From NCBI RefSeq assembly GCF_019891175.1, contig NZ_CP072600.1:1984001-2048000 (forward strand): a stretch of DNA of 64,000 bases, written 5' to 3'. Both the position numbers and the translations under genes were made by a program. Position 1 is the stretch's first letter, and each line of letters starts with the position of its first letter. Positions 14,941 through 24,447 of the stretch are shown here, in pieces. Under the pieces are notes generated by a model. That model ran no database searches. It worked only from the letters and a program-made list of their open reading frames with translations, and had not been told where the DNA came from. The DNA comes from Leptothermofonsia sichuanensis E412 (GTDB taxonomy: Bacteria > Cyanobacteriota > Cyanobacteriia > Leptolyngbyales > Leptolyngbyaceae).

Positions 14941-15630
14941 TTACGCCACACCAGCGGGTAAAGGCTTTGGCAGATCCTTCACGCTTTCCAGGACGCGATC
15001 AATCAATCCGTAGTCTTTAGCCTGTTCAGGGGTCAAATAGAACATGCGATCGGTATCCTTCGCAATCTTTTCAGGAGGCTGCCCTGTATTTTTGGACAAA
15101 ATATCCAGCATGGCTGCCTTGTTGGCCAGTACTTCCTTAGCACGAATCTGGATATCCGTTGCCTGACTGCGTCCCATTCCCATGCGTGGCTGGTTCAACA
15201 CGATGGTGGCATGGGGCAGGCTGGCGCGAAAGCCTTTGGTGCCAGCAGACAGAATCATGGCAGCCGTTCCCATTGCCTGACCAATGCAAATGGTATGGAC
15301 AGGGGGTTTGACGTAGTTAATCGTGTCGCAGATGGCAAAGGCTTCCGTCTCCTGCCCGATCGCATCCCCGGTATACCAGGAAGTGCCTGTCGAATTGATG
15401 TAGAAGAAGATTGGCTTCTCTGGATCGGAAAATTGCAGGTATAGCAACTGAGCAATGATGAGCTTGGTCACGTCAACCCCAAGTTGACGTTTGAAATCAT
15501 CAGACGACACCAGGGGCAACCCCAAGTAGATGATCCGCTCTTTTAATAACAATGAGGGCAGATCTGGGGGAGGACGACGGTAATAAGCATCACCGTAGTA
15601 TTGAGATTGCATAGCTTGGATAGAACTCAT
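14941..15630 (-). CDS. clpR: ClpR-type non-catalytic Clp subunit
   Basis: A 229-residue ClpP homologue with two of three catalytic residues changed: GQAMGTAAMIL (Ser to Gly) and IVLNQPRMG (His to Asn), with KDTDRMFYL kept. An N-terminal extension (YYGDAYYRRPPPDLPSLLLK) and the segment STGTSWYTGDAIGQETEAFA are characteristic of the cyanobacterial ClpR branch. It likely forms mixed heptameric rings with catalytic ClpP, placing chaperone-docking surfaces without protease activity. The ATG at 15630 fits the homologous start; upstream codons in frame look non-coding. First gene of the cluster, so the promoter is expected in 15640-15900. Confidence 0.88.
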   Translation of the reverse strand: MSSIQAMQSQYYGDAYYRRPPPDLPSLLLKERIIYLGLPLVSSDDFKRQLGVDVTKLIIAQLLYLQFSDPEKPIFFYINSTGTSWYTGDAIGQETEAFAICDTINYVKPPVHTICIGQAMGTAAMILSAGTKGFRASLPHATIVLNQPRMGMGRSQATDIQIRAKEVLANKAAMLDILSKNTGQPPEKIAKDTDRMFYLTPEQAKDYGLIDRVLESVKDLPKPLPAGVA

Positions 15631-15906
15631 AGCAGGGGTCACCTGAAACCTGTTGCCTAATTTTCTGTAGCGGAAAACGCTATTTATCCATACTAGCGTG
15701 ACAGTTGATCGGGTGTTGAAGAAGTGCCGCATCGGGGCAGCAACGAGCTGGCAGCAAAAAATGTAAAATTATGTAAATATTTGAGATAGGAGCTATCAGG
15801 AAACGATTAGATTTGCCGCTATAGGACGAATTTGGTGTGATTGAATGCTTCACGTTCCGATGGGTCAAGGGGTTTAACGGTTACTTACTGCACTCAGGGC
15901 TGTCTC

Positions 15907-16740
15907 ATGGCTTCTCCTTTTAATTCGGCTTTTCATAATTCTGCTTTCAACAACGAGTCGCTGTTTCCCCGCTCATGTTCACTGGATCTGAGCAATGTTG
16001 ACCGCAGTGATCCTGAGTTAATGCAGGCGCTGGTAGAGAACCAGACGCTCAAGGAGCAAATCGCCAGCCAGACTCAGTTTATGCATTTGCTGACCCATCA
16101 ACTGGCAACGCCGTTGACTTCCTTGAGTGGCTCCGTCGATCTTTTGACTGAACCTGCCCTCGATACCGAGCATCGACAGGAATTTTTGAACTTAGTCAGG
16201 CAGCAGGTCAGTCGGTTGCAGGATTTGCTGGCAGACCTGACGGCGATTCGGAGCCTTGAAACGGGGGCACTGGAAACCCATGCCTCTGGTTTTAGCCTGG
16301 TCAGCCTGGTGGAGGAGGTTATTGATTCGTTTCATCCCTATCCGATCTCAGGTGATGTGGGGGCTGACCTGCCGCTGGTGTGGGGCGATCGCTGGCAGGT
16401 TTCTCAAGTTCTGGTGAATCTGTTGTCGAATGCGATTAAGTATTCACCCGACGGCAGCCCGGTGGAAGTGGGTGCCCATCTGCTGTCCTCCGGATGGATG
16501 GAAATTTGGGTAAAAGATTACGGTCTTGGCATTCCTGAAGCAGACCGGCCCTATCTATTTGAGCGGTTCTATCGGGTCAGACATTGCGATCGCCACCACA
16601 TCCAGGGCACTGGACTGGGGCTTTCTCTTTGTAAGCTGCTGGTCGAAAACCAGGGTGGACAAATGGATTTTGAATCTGTGCATGGCAAGGGAAGCCGATT
16701 TTACTTCACGTTACCCACTGCCCAGGGGTCAAATCGATAA
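15907..16740 (+). CDS. Soluble sensor histidine kinase
   Basis: A 277-residue protein with a dimerisation/phosphoacceptor domain (H box HLLTHQLATPLTSLSG, about residues 65-130) and a catalytic ATPase domain (N box LVNLLSNAIKYSPDG; G1 DYGLGIP; F box YLFERFYR; G2 GTGLGLSL). The N-terminal 60 residues show no membrane helix and no sensory domain, so the signal must come through a partner protein. No response regulator lies adjacent, so it is an orphan kinase. ATG 15907 is chosen over an upstream TTG (15841). It faces away from the clp cluster, and the two may share a divergent promoter region. Confidence 0.87.
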   Translation: MASPFNSAFHNSAFNNESLFPRSCSLDLSNVDRSDPELMQALVENQTLKEQIASQTQFMHLLTHQLATPLTSLSGSVDLLTEPALDTEHRQEFLNLVRQQVSRLQDLLADLTAIRSLETGALETHASGFSLVSLVEEVIDSFHPYPISGDVGADLPLVWGDRWQVSQVLVNLLSNAIKYSPDGSPVEVGAHLLSSGWMEIWVKDYGLGIPEADRPYLFERFYRVRHCDRHHIQGTGLGLSLCKLLVENQGGQMDFESVHGKGSRFYFTLPTAQGSNR

Positions 16741-16811
16741 GGAATGAGGATTTAATAACATCTAAATATCGCAGGGCGCATCAGGCTCCCTGTAGGATTA
16801 ACGTGTGCTCA

Positions 16812-16882
16812 TAGCCCCGTTCATAGCCTCGTTACCAGGCAGAGCTTCACCAGGGGCATTTCGCAGGCATAGCCTGGAAACA
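16812..16882. repeat. REP-like palindromes
   Basis: CGTTACCAGGCAGAGCTTCACC and GGCATAGCCTGGAAAC blocks, degenerate relatives of the GTTCCCAGGCAGAGCCTGGGAAC palindrome. Confidence 0.45.
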
Positions 16883-16910
16883 ATAACGTCATGTGCAACC
16901 TGGAAGCCAG

Positions 16911-17002
16911 GATCCCCGGTGTCTTGTGAACTTCAATCGAATTGACTGGCTAATCTCCCCAGACACCGGGGATTTAAGGGTTGTTGCACTTCGCGTCAAT
17001 AG
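16911..17002 (+). repeat. 92-bp dispersed repeat family E, copy 1
   Basis: Starts GATCCCCGGTGTCT, ends ACTTCGCGTCAATAG and holds an inverted repeat GATCCCCGGTGTCT / AGACACCGGGGAT. It is about 90 percent identical over its whole length to 27661-27752. Both copies lie between genes. Confidence 0.75.
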
Positions 17003-17059
17003 TTTTTTTCTAAAAAAGTTGCCCATCGCATAACTGACAAATAACAACTAACAATAAGC

Positions 17060-17195
17060 AACTCCCCTCTCCCCTCCCTCCTCACTTCTCACTCCTCTTT
17101 CCTCACTCCTCACTCCTCTCCCCTCACTTCTCACTCCTCTTTCCTCACTCCTCTTTCCTCACTCCTCTCTCCTCACTCCTCTCCCCTCCTCCCGC
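17060..17195. repeat. CT-rich tandem repeat
   Basis: Repeats built on CTCACTCCTCTTTC and CTCACTTCTCACTCCTC just upstream of uvrB, preceded by ACAAATAACAACTAACAATA. Strand asymmetry is extreme (almost all pyrimidines). Similar tracts recur in the window, including inside genes. Confidence 0.8.
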
Positions 17196-17235
17196 TACAC
17201 TGTAGGAGTATGTGGTTGACCGCAGAACTCCCCCT

Positions 17236-19299
17236 ATGCCCAAGTTTCAAATTCAAGCTCCGTTTGAGCCAACTGGAGACCAACCCAGGGCGATCGCTCA
17301 GTTAACCCAATCGATTCAGGCTGAACATCGTTACCAGACCTTGCTTGGTGCAACGGGAACTGGAAAAACTCACACCATTGCCCGTGTGATTGAACAGGTG
17401 GGCAGACCAACCTTGTTGCTGGCGCACAATAAAACCCTGGCGGCGCAATTGTGCAACGAGTTACGGGAGTTTTTTCCTGATAATGCCGTCGAGTATTTCA
17501 TCAGCTATTACGACTACTACCAGCCAGAGGCGTATATTCCTGTCACGGATACTTACATTGAGAAAACAGCCTCCATCAATGATGAAATTGATATGCTGCG
17601 GCATTCAGCCACGCGATCGCTGTTCGAGCGCCGGGATGTGATCGTAGTGGCTTCAATCAGTTGCATCTATGGTCTGGGAATTCCTTCGGAATATTTGAAA
17701 GCATCCATTCCACTGCGGGTAGGGGTTGAGATGAACCCACGCCAGATCATTCGGGATCTGGTTTCGGTGCAATACAGCCGTAATGATCTGGATTTGGGGC
17801 GGGGACGGTTCCGGGTTAAGGGCGATGTCCTTGAAATTGGACCAGCCTATGAAGATCGGATTATTCGGGTTGAGTTCTTTGGGGATGAAATTGATGCCAT
17901 TCGCTACGTTGATCCGGTTACAGGTGGGACCTTACAAAGCCTGGAAGCCATTAATGTGTATCCAGCCCGCCACTTCGTGACTCCCGAAGAACGGTTAAAA
18001 GAAGCCTGCGATGCCATTGAAGCCGAACTGAAAGAACGACTGGAAGAGCTGGAAAAAAATGGCAAACTGCTGGAGGCACAACGCCTGGAACAACGAACTC
18101 GCTATGACCTGGAAGTGCTCCGGGAAGTTGGCTTTTGCAATGGGGTAGAAAACTACTCTCGCCACCTGGCAGGACGGGCAGCAGGGGAACCGCCAGAGTG
18201 TTTGCTGGACTACTTTCCTAAAGATTGGCTGTTGGTCATTGACGAGTCCCATGTTACGCTGCCACAGTTGCAGGGGATGTACAACGGCGATCGCTCCCGC
18301 AAGCTGACCCTGATTGAACATGGCTTCCGTTTACCCAGTGCTGCCGATAACCGCCCCCTCAAGGCAGAAGAGTTCTGGCAGAAGGTAAACCAGTGCATTT
18401 TTGTATCCGCCACCCCTGGCAACTGGGAACTGGAAGTTTCCGGGGGTAAATTTGAGGTGGAAGGTGACGACAAGAAATCCATCAAACGTTATATCCCTGG
18501 TACCGGGCGCGTTGTGGAACAGGTGATTCGCCCCACCGGGGTGCTTGATCCCGAAATTTTTGTCCGTCCGACCCAGGGGCAGGTTGATGACCTCTATGGC
18601 GAAATTCAGGAACGGGTGCAACGGCAGGAACGGGTACTGGTCACAACCCTGACCAAGCGCATGGCAGAAGACCTGACCGAATATTTTCAGGAACGGGCCG
18701 TGCGGGTACGGTACCTGCACTCAGAAATTAATTCCATTGAGCGAATTGAAATCCTGCAAGACCTGCGGGACGGCAATTTTGATGTGCTGATTGGGGTTAA
18801 CCTGCTGCGGGAAGGGTTGGACCTGCCAGAAGTGTCGCTGGTGGCAATTCTGGACGCAGATAAGGAGGGCTACCTGCGGGCAGAGCGATCGCTGATTCAA
18901 ACGATTGGACGGGCAGCCCGGCATGTCCAGGGACAGGCAATTCTCTATGCCGATAACCTGACGGACAGTATGGAGCGGGCAATCAGTGAAACCAACCGTC
19001 GTCGTGGGATTCAGCAGGCATACAACGAAGCCCACGGCATTATCCCTCAGCCGATTATCAAAAAGTCCAGCAACTCGATTTTGTCCTTCCTGGAAGTCTC
19101 CCGGCGGCTGAATGCCCAGGAACTGGACATGGCCTACGAGCAGTCTGCCGATCTGCCCCTGGAAGACATTCCTGAACTGATTACCCAACTGGAGGCCCAG
19201 ATGAAGGAAGCTGCCAAGAAACTTGAGTTCGAGAAGGCGGCTGAATTCCGGGATAAGATCAGGCACCTGCGGGACAAGTTACTGGGGCACCGGAATTGA
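17236..19299 (+). CDS. uvrB: Excinuclease ABC subunit B
   Basis: Damage-verifying helicase-like subunit of nucleotide excision repair, handed the DNA by UvrA and recruiting UvrC. The 687 residues include Walker [13 protein letters not shown], the beta-hairpin region [12 protein letters not shown], Walker [12 protein letters not shown], the helicase motif VSATPGNWE, motif [12 protein letters not shown] and a C-terminal UVR domain ([20 protein letters not shown]) for UvrC contact. ATG 17236 gives the usual start [16 protein letters not shown]; a GTG eight codons earlier is also open. The gene stands alone, flanked on both sides by polypurine tracts and repeats. Confidence 0.97.
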   Translation: MPKFQIQAPFEPTGDQPRAIAQLTQSIQAEHRYQTLLGATGTGKTHTIARVIEQVGRPTLLLAHNKTLAAQLCNELREFFPDNAVEYFISYYDYYQPEAYIPVTDTYIEKTASINDEIDMLRHSATRSLFERRDVIVVASISCIYGLGIPSEYLKASIPLRVGVEMNPRQIIRDLVSVQYSRNDLDLGRGRFRVKGDVLEIGPAYEDRIIRVEFFGDEIDAIRYVDPVTGGTLQSLEAINVYPARHFVTPEERLKEACDAIEAELKERLEELEKNGKLLEAQRLEQRTRYDLEVLREVGFCNGVENYSRHLAGRAAGEPPECLLDYFPKDWLLVIDESHVTLPQLQGMYNGDRSRKLTLIEHGFRLPSAADNRPLKAEEFWQKVNQCIFVSATPGNWELEVSGGKFEVEGDDKKSIKRYIPGTGRVVEQVIRPTGVLDPEIFVRPTQGQVDDLYGEIQERVQRQERVLVTTLTKRMAEDLTEYFQERAVRVRYLHSEINSIERIEILQDLRDGNFDVLIGVNLLREGLDLPEVSLVAILDADKEGYLRAERSLIQTIGRAARHVQGQAILYADNLTDSMERAISETNRRRGIQQAYNEAHGIIPQPIIKKSSNSILSFLEVSRRLNAQELDMAYEQSADLPLEDIPELITQLEAQMKEAAKKLEFEKAAEFRDKIRHLRDKLLGHRN

Positions 19300-19311
19300 A
19301 GGTATGGCAGG

Positions 19312-19370
19312 GGACAGGGGACAGGAGAGGAGAGAGGAGAGAGGAGAGAGAAGAGAGGAGAGAGGACAGG
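19312..19370. repeat. GA-rich tandem repeat
   Basis: GGGGACAGGAGAGGAGAGAGGAGAGAGGAG-type repeat, starting about 13 bases after the uvrB stop. It is the reverse-strand equivalent of the tract on the other side of uvrB. Confidence 0.75.
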
Positions 19371-19398
19371 GTGAAAAAGCGATTTCCCTCTTTAATCG

Positions 19399-19510
19399 CT
19401 CTTGAAGCAGATAAATTCTGGAAAATGCCTCGTTTCCAAGGCTCTGCCTGGAAATGGCAAATCCGGGGCGCTGCCTCCTTTCAGGTTTACTTGAGGCAGA
19501 GCCTCTGAAC
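19399..19510. repeat. Dispersed repeat family D, copy 2
   Basis: Begins CTCTTGAAGCAGATAAATTC and carries AAGGCTCTGCCTGGAAATGG and TTGAGGCAGAGCCTC, like the copy at 3839-3966. Confidence 0.55.
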
Positions 19511-19685
19511 CTCCATTCCAGGCTGGAAGCCTGGAACGAGGGTTGATTATAAGAGGAGAGTATTTGATCGCCTCTCTATCCTGCATTATTCATGACTTTT
19601 CTGAAAAATGCTTCGATTCTTTACCTGGAAAAGCTTTGAGCGATTGCTCAGGTTCGACAGGGTGTGTTTGGATGCGGTTCTCATT

Positions 19686-19800
19686 GTTCTCGTTCCCACG
19701 CTCTGCGTGGGAATGGGTTCTGGAGGCTCCGCCTCCCGCATAAGCGGCAGAGCCGCACTTGAGCGATGTCCAGGCAGAGCCTGCTGGGCACCAGAGCTAT
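19686..19800. repeat. REP-like composite repeat
   Basis: Contains CGTTCCCACGCTCTGCGTGGGAA, GGAGGCTCCGCCTCC and CGGCAGAGCCG palindromes, then GTCCAGGCAGAGCCTGCTGGGC and CACCAGAGCTATCCTTCTGATGAAT-type sequence. The last block recurs at 27603-27650. Confidence 0.6.
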
Positions 19801-19829
19801 CCTTCTGATGAATGATTCAGGCTATGGCA

Positions 19830-19909
19830 GGCATGGCTGAATCTGAAGATGAGAAAGGTGCTGGATGCCTGAAACTTCGTTTCAATGCATCCCGCTTTTC
19901 AGCAACGCC
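19830..19909 (+). mobile_element. MITE-like family A, full copy
   Basis: 80-bp element with ends GGCATGGCT and AGCAACGCC (imperfect inverted repeats) and internal CTGGATGCCTGAAACTTCGT. It is flanked by an 8-bp direct repeat CTATGGCA (19822-19829 and 19910-19917), as expected of a target-site duplication. A same-length copy is at 47985-48064. Confidence 0.75.
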
Positions 19910-19920
19910 CTATGGCAAGA

Positions 19921-20391
19921 TTATTTAATGGTCACCTGTAGTTTGTAACTGGCATTCCCGCGGGTTGAGCCAACCACCACTTTATAATCCCCACTGTCGG
20001 GTAGTTGACCACTCCAGAAAACGGCCTCCTGCTTTAAGACTCTCCCCTGACCAGCTCGGTTGGGTGGGGTGACGATGTCGAATACAGCATTGTTTTCTAA
20101 AGACTGAATCCGGACGGTCATCGTCTGCCCCTTTTGGGCATCCAGAAGATAGGTATCACGAGTCCCCCGGATAACCGCCGTCTGCACCATAGCAGAGCTT
20201 TCACCGGGCTTGAACCGGATGCGTTGAGTGCGCGATCGCTGGGCATAGGTTGCAGGCATCTCCCGCACCCGCGGGTGCGGGTGCGTCGCTTCTCTGGGGG
20301 AATCGAAACTGGCGGCAAACCCTGCCCCCAGAGAAGGCAGTAAAGCTGCCAGAGCAACCACAGAAAATGCCAGGGATGGGTTTCGTTTCAT
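19921..20391 (-). CDS. Secreted pre-peptidase C-terminal-like domain protein
   Basis: A 156-residue exported protein. Residues 1-27 are a signal peptide ending near GAGFAAS. The rest (RIRFKPGESSAMVQTAVIRG, DTYLLDAQKGQTMTVRIQSL, then GDYKVVVGSTRGNASYKLQV) matches the small beta-sandwich domain called PPC, often found beside peptidases but also alone in cyanobacteria, where it is probably an extracellular or periplasmic binding domain. There is no catalytic motif. It is the gene immediately downstream of glgA on the same strand (18-base gap), which may reflect cotranscription without a clear functional link. The name is by fold only. Confidence 0.72.
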   Translation of the reverse strand: MKRNPSLAFSVVALAALLPSLGAGFAASFDSPREATHPHPRVREMPATYAQRSRTQRIRFKPGESSAMVQTAVIRGTRDTYLLDAQKGQTMTVRIQSLENNAVFDIVTPPNRAGQGRVLKQEAVFWSGQLPDSGDYKVVVGSTRGNASYKLQVTIK

Positions 20392-20409
20392 AGAGACGGT
20401 GAGAAGATA

Positions 20410-21861
20410 TCAGGTGCCAGAGGCAAAGGGCAGAGGTTCCTGGCCGGAGACGAGTTCCGTTGCTTTTGGAAGTTCGGGGTCTTCCAGAGGCAACCCCTTA
20501 ATTTCCCGGTACAGCCGGTCGTACTGTTTCGCAGAGGTTTCCCAGCTAAAGTCTTGTTTCATGCCGCGTTGTTGCAGTTCATGCCACCGATCTTTGTACT
20601 GAAACCCTTCCCATGCCCGCACCATGCAGGTGTAGAGGTCAAGTGGTTCATAGCGGTCAAAACAGTAGCCAGTCCCTACCTGGTTCATGGGTTCGTGGTG
20701 GGTGACCGTATCCACCAGTCCTCCAGTGCGCCGTACAATTGGAACGCAGCCGTAGCGCATTGCCAGCATCTGAGCAATGCCACAAGGCTCAAATCGGGAT
20801 GGCATCAGGAAGGCATCGGAGCCAGCGTAAATCCGGCGGGAAAGGGCATCGTTATACAACAGATAGACTGCCATCCGACCCGAATAGCGGGAGGCAATTT
20901 GCCACATCTGGGTTTCGTAGTAGCGATCGCCGGTTCCCAGCAGAATGAACTGGGCATCAGTATAGGCCATAAACCGATCCAGCATTTGGATCACCAGATC
21001 TAACCCTTTTTGCTCGACCAGGCGCGTCACCATGCCAATCAAAAAAGCACTGGAATTTACTTCCAACCCCAGTTCTTCCTGAAGCGCAATTTTATTCGGT
21101 GCCCGGTCGTCCAGCGTGCTGCTTGTAAAGGTTTGAGCCAGGTATCGATCGGTTTCTGGATTATAGGATTCCACATCAATTCCATTCAGAATGCCAGAGA
21201 GCTTGCCACTGATGAAAGATAGCAAGCCCTCCAGGGATTCTCCATAGGCAGGCGTCTGAATTTGCTTGGCATAGGTCGGGGACACCGTATTAACCCGATC
21301 GGCAAATTGAACTGCTGCTGCCATTGTGTTGTGCCCCTGCATGTACCAGGGGCACCAGGTCATCTGCTCCAATCGCCAGCGCCAGGGACCCTGGTATGCC
21401 AGGTTATGGATTGTAAATAGCGTGCCAATTTCGGGGGACTGATGCATCCACACTGGAATCATGCCCGTGTGCCAATCATGGCAATGAATAATATCGGGTT
21501 GCCAGTAGTTCCAGGCAAACTCAGCAGCTCCGTTGGCAAACAGGGTAAACCGCCAATCTTCGTCTTCACCAAAGTAAATACGGCGGGGAGAAAACGCAGG
21601 ATGACCAAACAGGTAAAGAGGGACATCGCTTTTGGGCAGGGTGGCCTCATAGATATGAAAGGTTTGAAACATGGCCGTGCTTTCCCAAATCGGCTGTTTG
21701 GGAATTTTTATCTTGTCTGCCAGGAACCCGTAATAGGGCAAAAATACCCGCACATCATGCCCCATTTTTTTCAAAACTTTTGGTAGCGAGCCAACGACAT
21801 CGCCCATTCCACCAACCTTGGCGAGCGGAGCCGCCTCTGCCGCAACAAACAGAATTCGCAT
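20410..21861 (-). CDS. glgA: Glycogen synthase (ADP-glucose type)
   Basis: Transfers glucose from ADP-glucose to the non-reducing end of growing alpha-1,4-glucan. The 483-residue protein begins [20 protein letters not shown], which includes the KxGG ADP-glucose-binding motif of GT5 enzymes; Met replaces the more common Leu in KVGGLGD. Further family blocks are [12 protein letters not shown]-like [17 protein letters not shown] and the C-terminal [20 protein letters not shown] with the catalytic Glu and the phosphate-binding loop. An upstream extension of 33 codons is open but lacks homology, so ATG 21861 is the start. Cyanobacteria often carry two isoforms; I cannot tell which this is. Confidence 0.95.
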   Translation of the reverse strand: MRILFVAAEAAPLAKVGGMGDVVGSLPKVLKKMGHDVRVFLPYYGFLADKIKIPKQPIWESTAMFQTFHIYEATLPKSDVPLYLFGHPAFSPRRIYFGEDEDWRFTLFANGAAEFAWNYWQPDIIHCHDWHTGMIPVWMHQSPEIGTLFTIHNLAYQGPWRWRLEQMTWCPWYMQGHNTMAAAVQFADRVNTVSPTYAKQIQTPAYGESLEGLLSFISGKLSGILNGIDVESYNPETDRYLAQTFTSSTLDDRAPNKIALQEELGLEVNSSAFLIGMVTRLVEQKGLDLVIQMLDRFMAYTDAQFILLGTGDRYYETQMWQIASRYSGRMAVYLLYNDALSRRIYAGSDAFLMPSRFEPCGIAQMLAMRYGCVPIVRRTGGLVDTVTHHEPMNQVGTGYCFDRYEPLDLYTCMVRAWEGFQYKDRWHELQQRGMKQDFSWETSAKQYDRLYREIKGLPLEDPELPKATELVSGQEPLPFASGT

Positions 21862-22202
21862 GCTAGGTTCTGAGTCTCCCTGAATGTCTCTGTACCACAA
21901 CAACTGTGACCCGTTAATGATTACCAGTTGGGGATCTGCACGAAAACAAACTATCTGCAATGGGTCAGGGCGATCGCCTAACCCATCCTACGCGCAGAGA
22001 TGTTATTTAGTTGCAAGTCCCTCAATGATGATTGACTAACGGTTACCAACAACTGCACTGTCATCATACCCACTAAGGGGAACCCCAGGGTGTTTCAAAT
22101 CTGATATTTGAGGTTGAAAGTTGAATATTTGAGGTTGAAAGTTGAGCAGGAGCCTGGGAAGCTTGCTCGACGATTTGATTGCTGGCTCTGCATCGCAGCT
22201 TG
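21862..22202. other. Intergenic region with a tandem duplication
   Basis: Between glgA and a phosphoribosyltransferase gene. Contains a HIP1-centred palindrome GGGTCAGGGCGATCGCCTAACCC (arms imperfect; 21962-21984) and a 21-base direct duplication of ATATTTGAGGTTGAAAGTTGA around 22104-22146. No gene recognised. Confidence 0.5.
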
Positions 22203-22889
22203 CTAATCTTGCAAATAGGCAGCGGCTTCCTCCGTGGTCAGTTGGGGAAACTCTTCATAGAAGCGACTGACACTGTTGAAGGGCTGGGGGGTTGCCAGGA
22301 CAATCACCCGATCGCCCAACTCCTGTAAAAATGGCATCAAGTCGGGGGGAGCCACTGGCGCACAGATCCAGATTGCCGCTGCCTGTTGTGCCCGTAGCGA
22401 TCGCACAGCGGCTGCCATGGTCATGCCTGTCGCAATGCCATCATCGACCAGCAGAGCAATGGCCCCTGCCGGGTTGGCCCGCGGGCCGGTCGGTGAAAGT
22501 GTTCTCCACTGAGCTTCTGCATGGGATCTTGCCTGCTCTAAGGCCGACTCATGGTGATGAAACGGTGGCATGATCAGTCGTCGATGGGCGGCCCAGATCA
22601 CATGCCCATCAGCCGTTACGGCCCCAATGGCCAGTTCACGGTTGTCGGGGCGGGTAATTTTTTTGGCCACAATGACATCCAGCGGGCAGTTGAGTAGACG
22701 GGCGATGGGATGGGCGATCGGTAGCCCCCCTCTGGGTAGGGCATAGACCACAAAGCGCCGCGCTTCCGACTGAACTGGGAGCGTTGCCACTTCAGCCAGC
22801 ACTGTCTGCGCCAGCCTTTCACCTGCTTCCTGGCGATTGGTAAAACAAACCGTCGCACCCGTATCCTGAAACGATGAAAACGTCACCAT
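22203..22889 (-). CDS. Phosphoribosyltransferase-domain protein
   Basis: A 228-residue protein of the PRTase fold. The PRPP-binding loop is ALLVDDGIATGMTM, and the YALPRGGLPIAHPIARLLNC segment is the usual conserved N-terminal strand-loop. The LDVIVAKKITRPDNRELAIG block is typical of a large bacterial family of predicted phosphoribosyltransferases, sometimes fused to a hydrolase; here it stands alone. The substrate base is unknown. ATG 22889 is preceded by a strong GGAGGGAGG Shine-Dalgarno sequence, so it is preferred to the further upstream in-frame start at 22910. Confidence 0.82.
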   Translation of the reverse strand: MVTFSSFQDTGATVCFTNRQEAGERLAQTVLAEVATLPVQSEARRFVVYALPRGGLPIAHPIARLLNCPLDVIVAKKITRPDNRELAIGAVTADGHVIWAAHRRLIMPPFHHHESALEQARSHAEAQWRTLSPTGPRANPAGAIALLVDDGIATGMTMAAAVRSLRAQQAAAIWICAPVAPPDLMPFLQELGDRVIVLATPQPFNSVSRFYEEFPQLTTEEAAAYLQD

Positions 22890-23077
22890 AGCCTCCCTCC
22901 AACAGCGCATGCAAGGGATCTCACTCTCATCATGACTGAAAATCAGAGCTTTAGCCTGCTGGAAGCAAGATTCTTATCACCCCAGCATCTTTCTGAAAAT
23001 GGCTGCTAAGGATTTGACGGTTATCTTAAAATTTAGAGACTTTGAAGGGTGCGATCGCCCCCGTTCTATAAACTTCT

Positions 23078-23800
23078 ATGGCAAACGACGACCAAATCAG
23101 TTTGTTTGAATTTTCTCAGCTTGAGTTTTCCCAACTAGAGAGCCATCCTGCACCACCGCCAGAATTTGACCCGGAGTTAATTCCAACCGATGCCAGAGTG
23201 CCCATTCCGGCTGGAACTTACCAGACCATGGAGCAGATGAAAGCCCATTGCAATCGATGCTTTCGCTGCGGACTGGGAGAAAGTCGAACCAATGCCGTAA
23301 TTGGGCGGGGCAACGATAAGGCATCCATCATGATCGTGGGAGAAGGGCCAGGACAGAACGAGGACGAAACCGGAATTGCCTTTGTCGGCAAAGCCGGACA
23401 ACTGCTAGACAAAATTCTTGCTTCCGTCAATTTGACGGAGCGTGATGTCTATATTTGCAATGTCGTCAAATGTCGTCCCCCAAACAACCGCGACCCCCAG
23501 CCCGCAGAAATTGAAGCCTGCAATGGCTATCTGCGAGAACAGATTCGCCTGGTCAATCCAAAAATCATCCTGTTGACGGGCAAATACGCCATGCTCACCC
23601 TGCTGGGAATTAAACAGGGGATCACCAAAGTGAGGGGACAGTGGGTCGAACGAGACGGTCGCCTGTATATGCCGATCTTCCACCCCGCCTACCTGCTGAG
23701 GAACCAGTCGCGGGAGAAGGGAAGCCCCAAATGGCTTATGTGGCAGGATATTCAGGCAGTGCGACAGAAGTTGGATGAGATTCAGAGGGGTGAGGGGTGA
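23078..23800 (+). CDS. Uracil-DNA glycosylase, family 4 (Fe-S)
   Basis: Removes uracil from DNA in base-excision repair. The 240-residue protein has the family 4/5 features: CNRCFRCGLGESRTNAVIGR with Cys ligands of a [4Fe-4S] cluster, motif A GEGPGQNEDETGIAFVGKAG, a CNVVKCRPPNNRDP segment with further Cys ligands, and motif B FHPAYLLRN. The first 45 residues are a less conserved Glu/Phe-rich extension (FEFSQLEFSQLES repeats itself). The enzyme is cytosolic/nucleoid. It is transcribed alone toward a minus-strand gene. Confidence 0.93.
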   Translation: MANDDQISLFEFSQLEFSQLESHPAPPPEFDPELIPTDARVPIPAGTYQTMEQMKAHCNRCFRCGLGESRTNAVIGRGNDKASIMIVGEGPGQNEDETGIAFVGKAGQLLDKILASVNLTERDVYICNVVKCRPPNNRDPQPAEIEACNGYLREQIRLVNPKIILLTGKYAMLTLLGIKQGITKVRGQWVERDGRLYMPIFHPAYLLRNQSREKGSPKWLMWQDIQAVRQKLDEIQRGEG

Positions 23801-23826
23801 GGTAGAAGCAATACTCCGTCTTCTCC

Positions 23827-24438
23827 TTACAGCCTGACCGCTCCTGCTTGGCAATCCCTCAACCAGAGCCGAATTGCCTGAGCGGTTAAACTGTCACTGC
23901 TTTCTCTGGGGACCGTCAGCGGTTGCGTGCTATTGGGGTAGGAACCAACATGGGAAAACATGAGGGCAATGCGCCAACCATCCCTCGTTTTGGTCAGAAA
24001 CAGCCAGTGATAGTGCTGGTATTCTTCCAGGTGTTGACCAATGTACTGCCGTTCCAGAACGGTGAAAAAGACCTGGTGCAGATTTTCGTCAACGGGATTG
24101 TTGTATTCGCGGGACTGGGCAGGGAGAGGAGTAAAATCCGGCTGGCTGGCGACGATCGCATAGAGCAGTCCCCCCGTTTGACGATGTAGCTGACGCAGAT
24201 GCACCCGATTCAGGTAGTGGGGTAAGTCTCGCAGCAGGGCGGTTGTTAATGGCTCCACCCTGGCAGGGCAGGTAACACGGGGACGAATGAATGGGGGAGG
24301 TTGACGGCTGGCAGGTTTCTGCGTGGGGCTGGATGTCCTTGGGCTGGCGGGCACAGAAGGATAAGCGGTGTAGAAAGGGAAACAGGCGATCGCCCCTCCC
24401 AACAAAAGTTTTCTCACCCAATTCCTGTTTCTCGCCAT
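23827..24438 (-). CDS. Predicted secreted protein of unknown function
   Basis: A 203-residue protein with a short basic N-terminus (MARNRNWVRK), a hydrophobic segment (LLLGGAIACFPFYTAY) and a Pro/Ser-rich stretch, which together look like a signal peptide followed by a linker. The mature part (CPARVEPLTTALLRDLPHYL ... HWLFLTKTRDGWRIALMFSH ... LWLRDCQ) is a compact alpha/beta-type sequence with two Cys near each end. Similar proteins of unknown role occur in cyanobacteria, but I cannot name a family. It is nine bases downstream of pyrF on the same strand, so they may share a transcript. Confidence 0.65.
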   Translation of the reverse strand: MARNRNWVRKLLLGGAIACFPFYTAYPSVPASPRTSSPTQKPASRQPPPFIRPRVTCPARVEPLTTALLRDLPHYLNRVHLRQLHRQTGGLLYAIVASQPDFTPLPAQSREYNNPVDENLHQVFFTVLERQYIGQHLEEYQHYHWLFLTKTRDGWRIALMFSHVGSYPNSTQPLTVPRESSDSLTAQAIRLWLRDCQAGAVRL

Positions 24439-24447
24439 TTCACCCTC

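Noticed and set aside
17060-17195. CT-rich tandem repeat as a CRISPR array
   Set aside because: No regular repeat-spacer alternation and no cas genes; units vary in length.
19543-19808. Two open frames between uvrB and the PPC-like gene
   Set aside because: They consist of REP-like palindromes and have no protein similarity I recognise.
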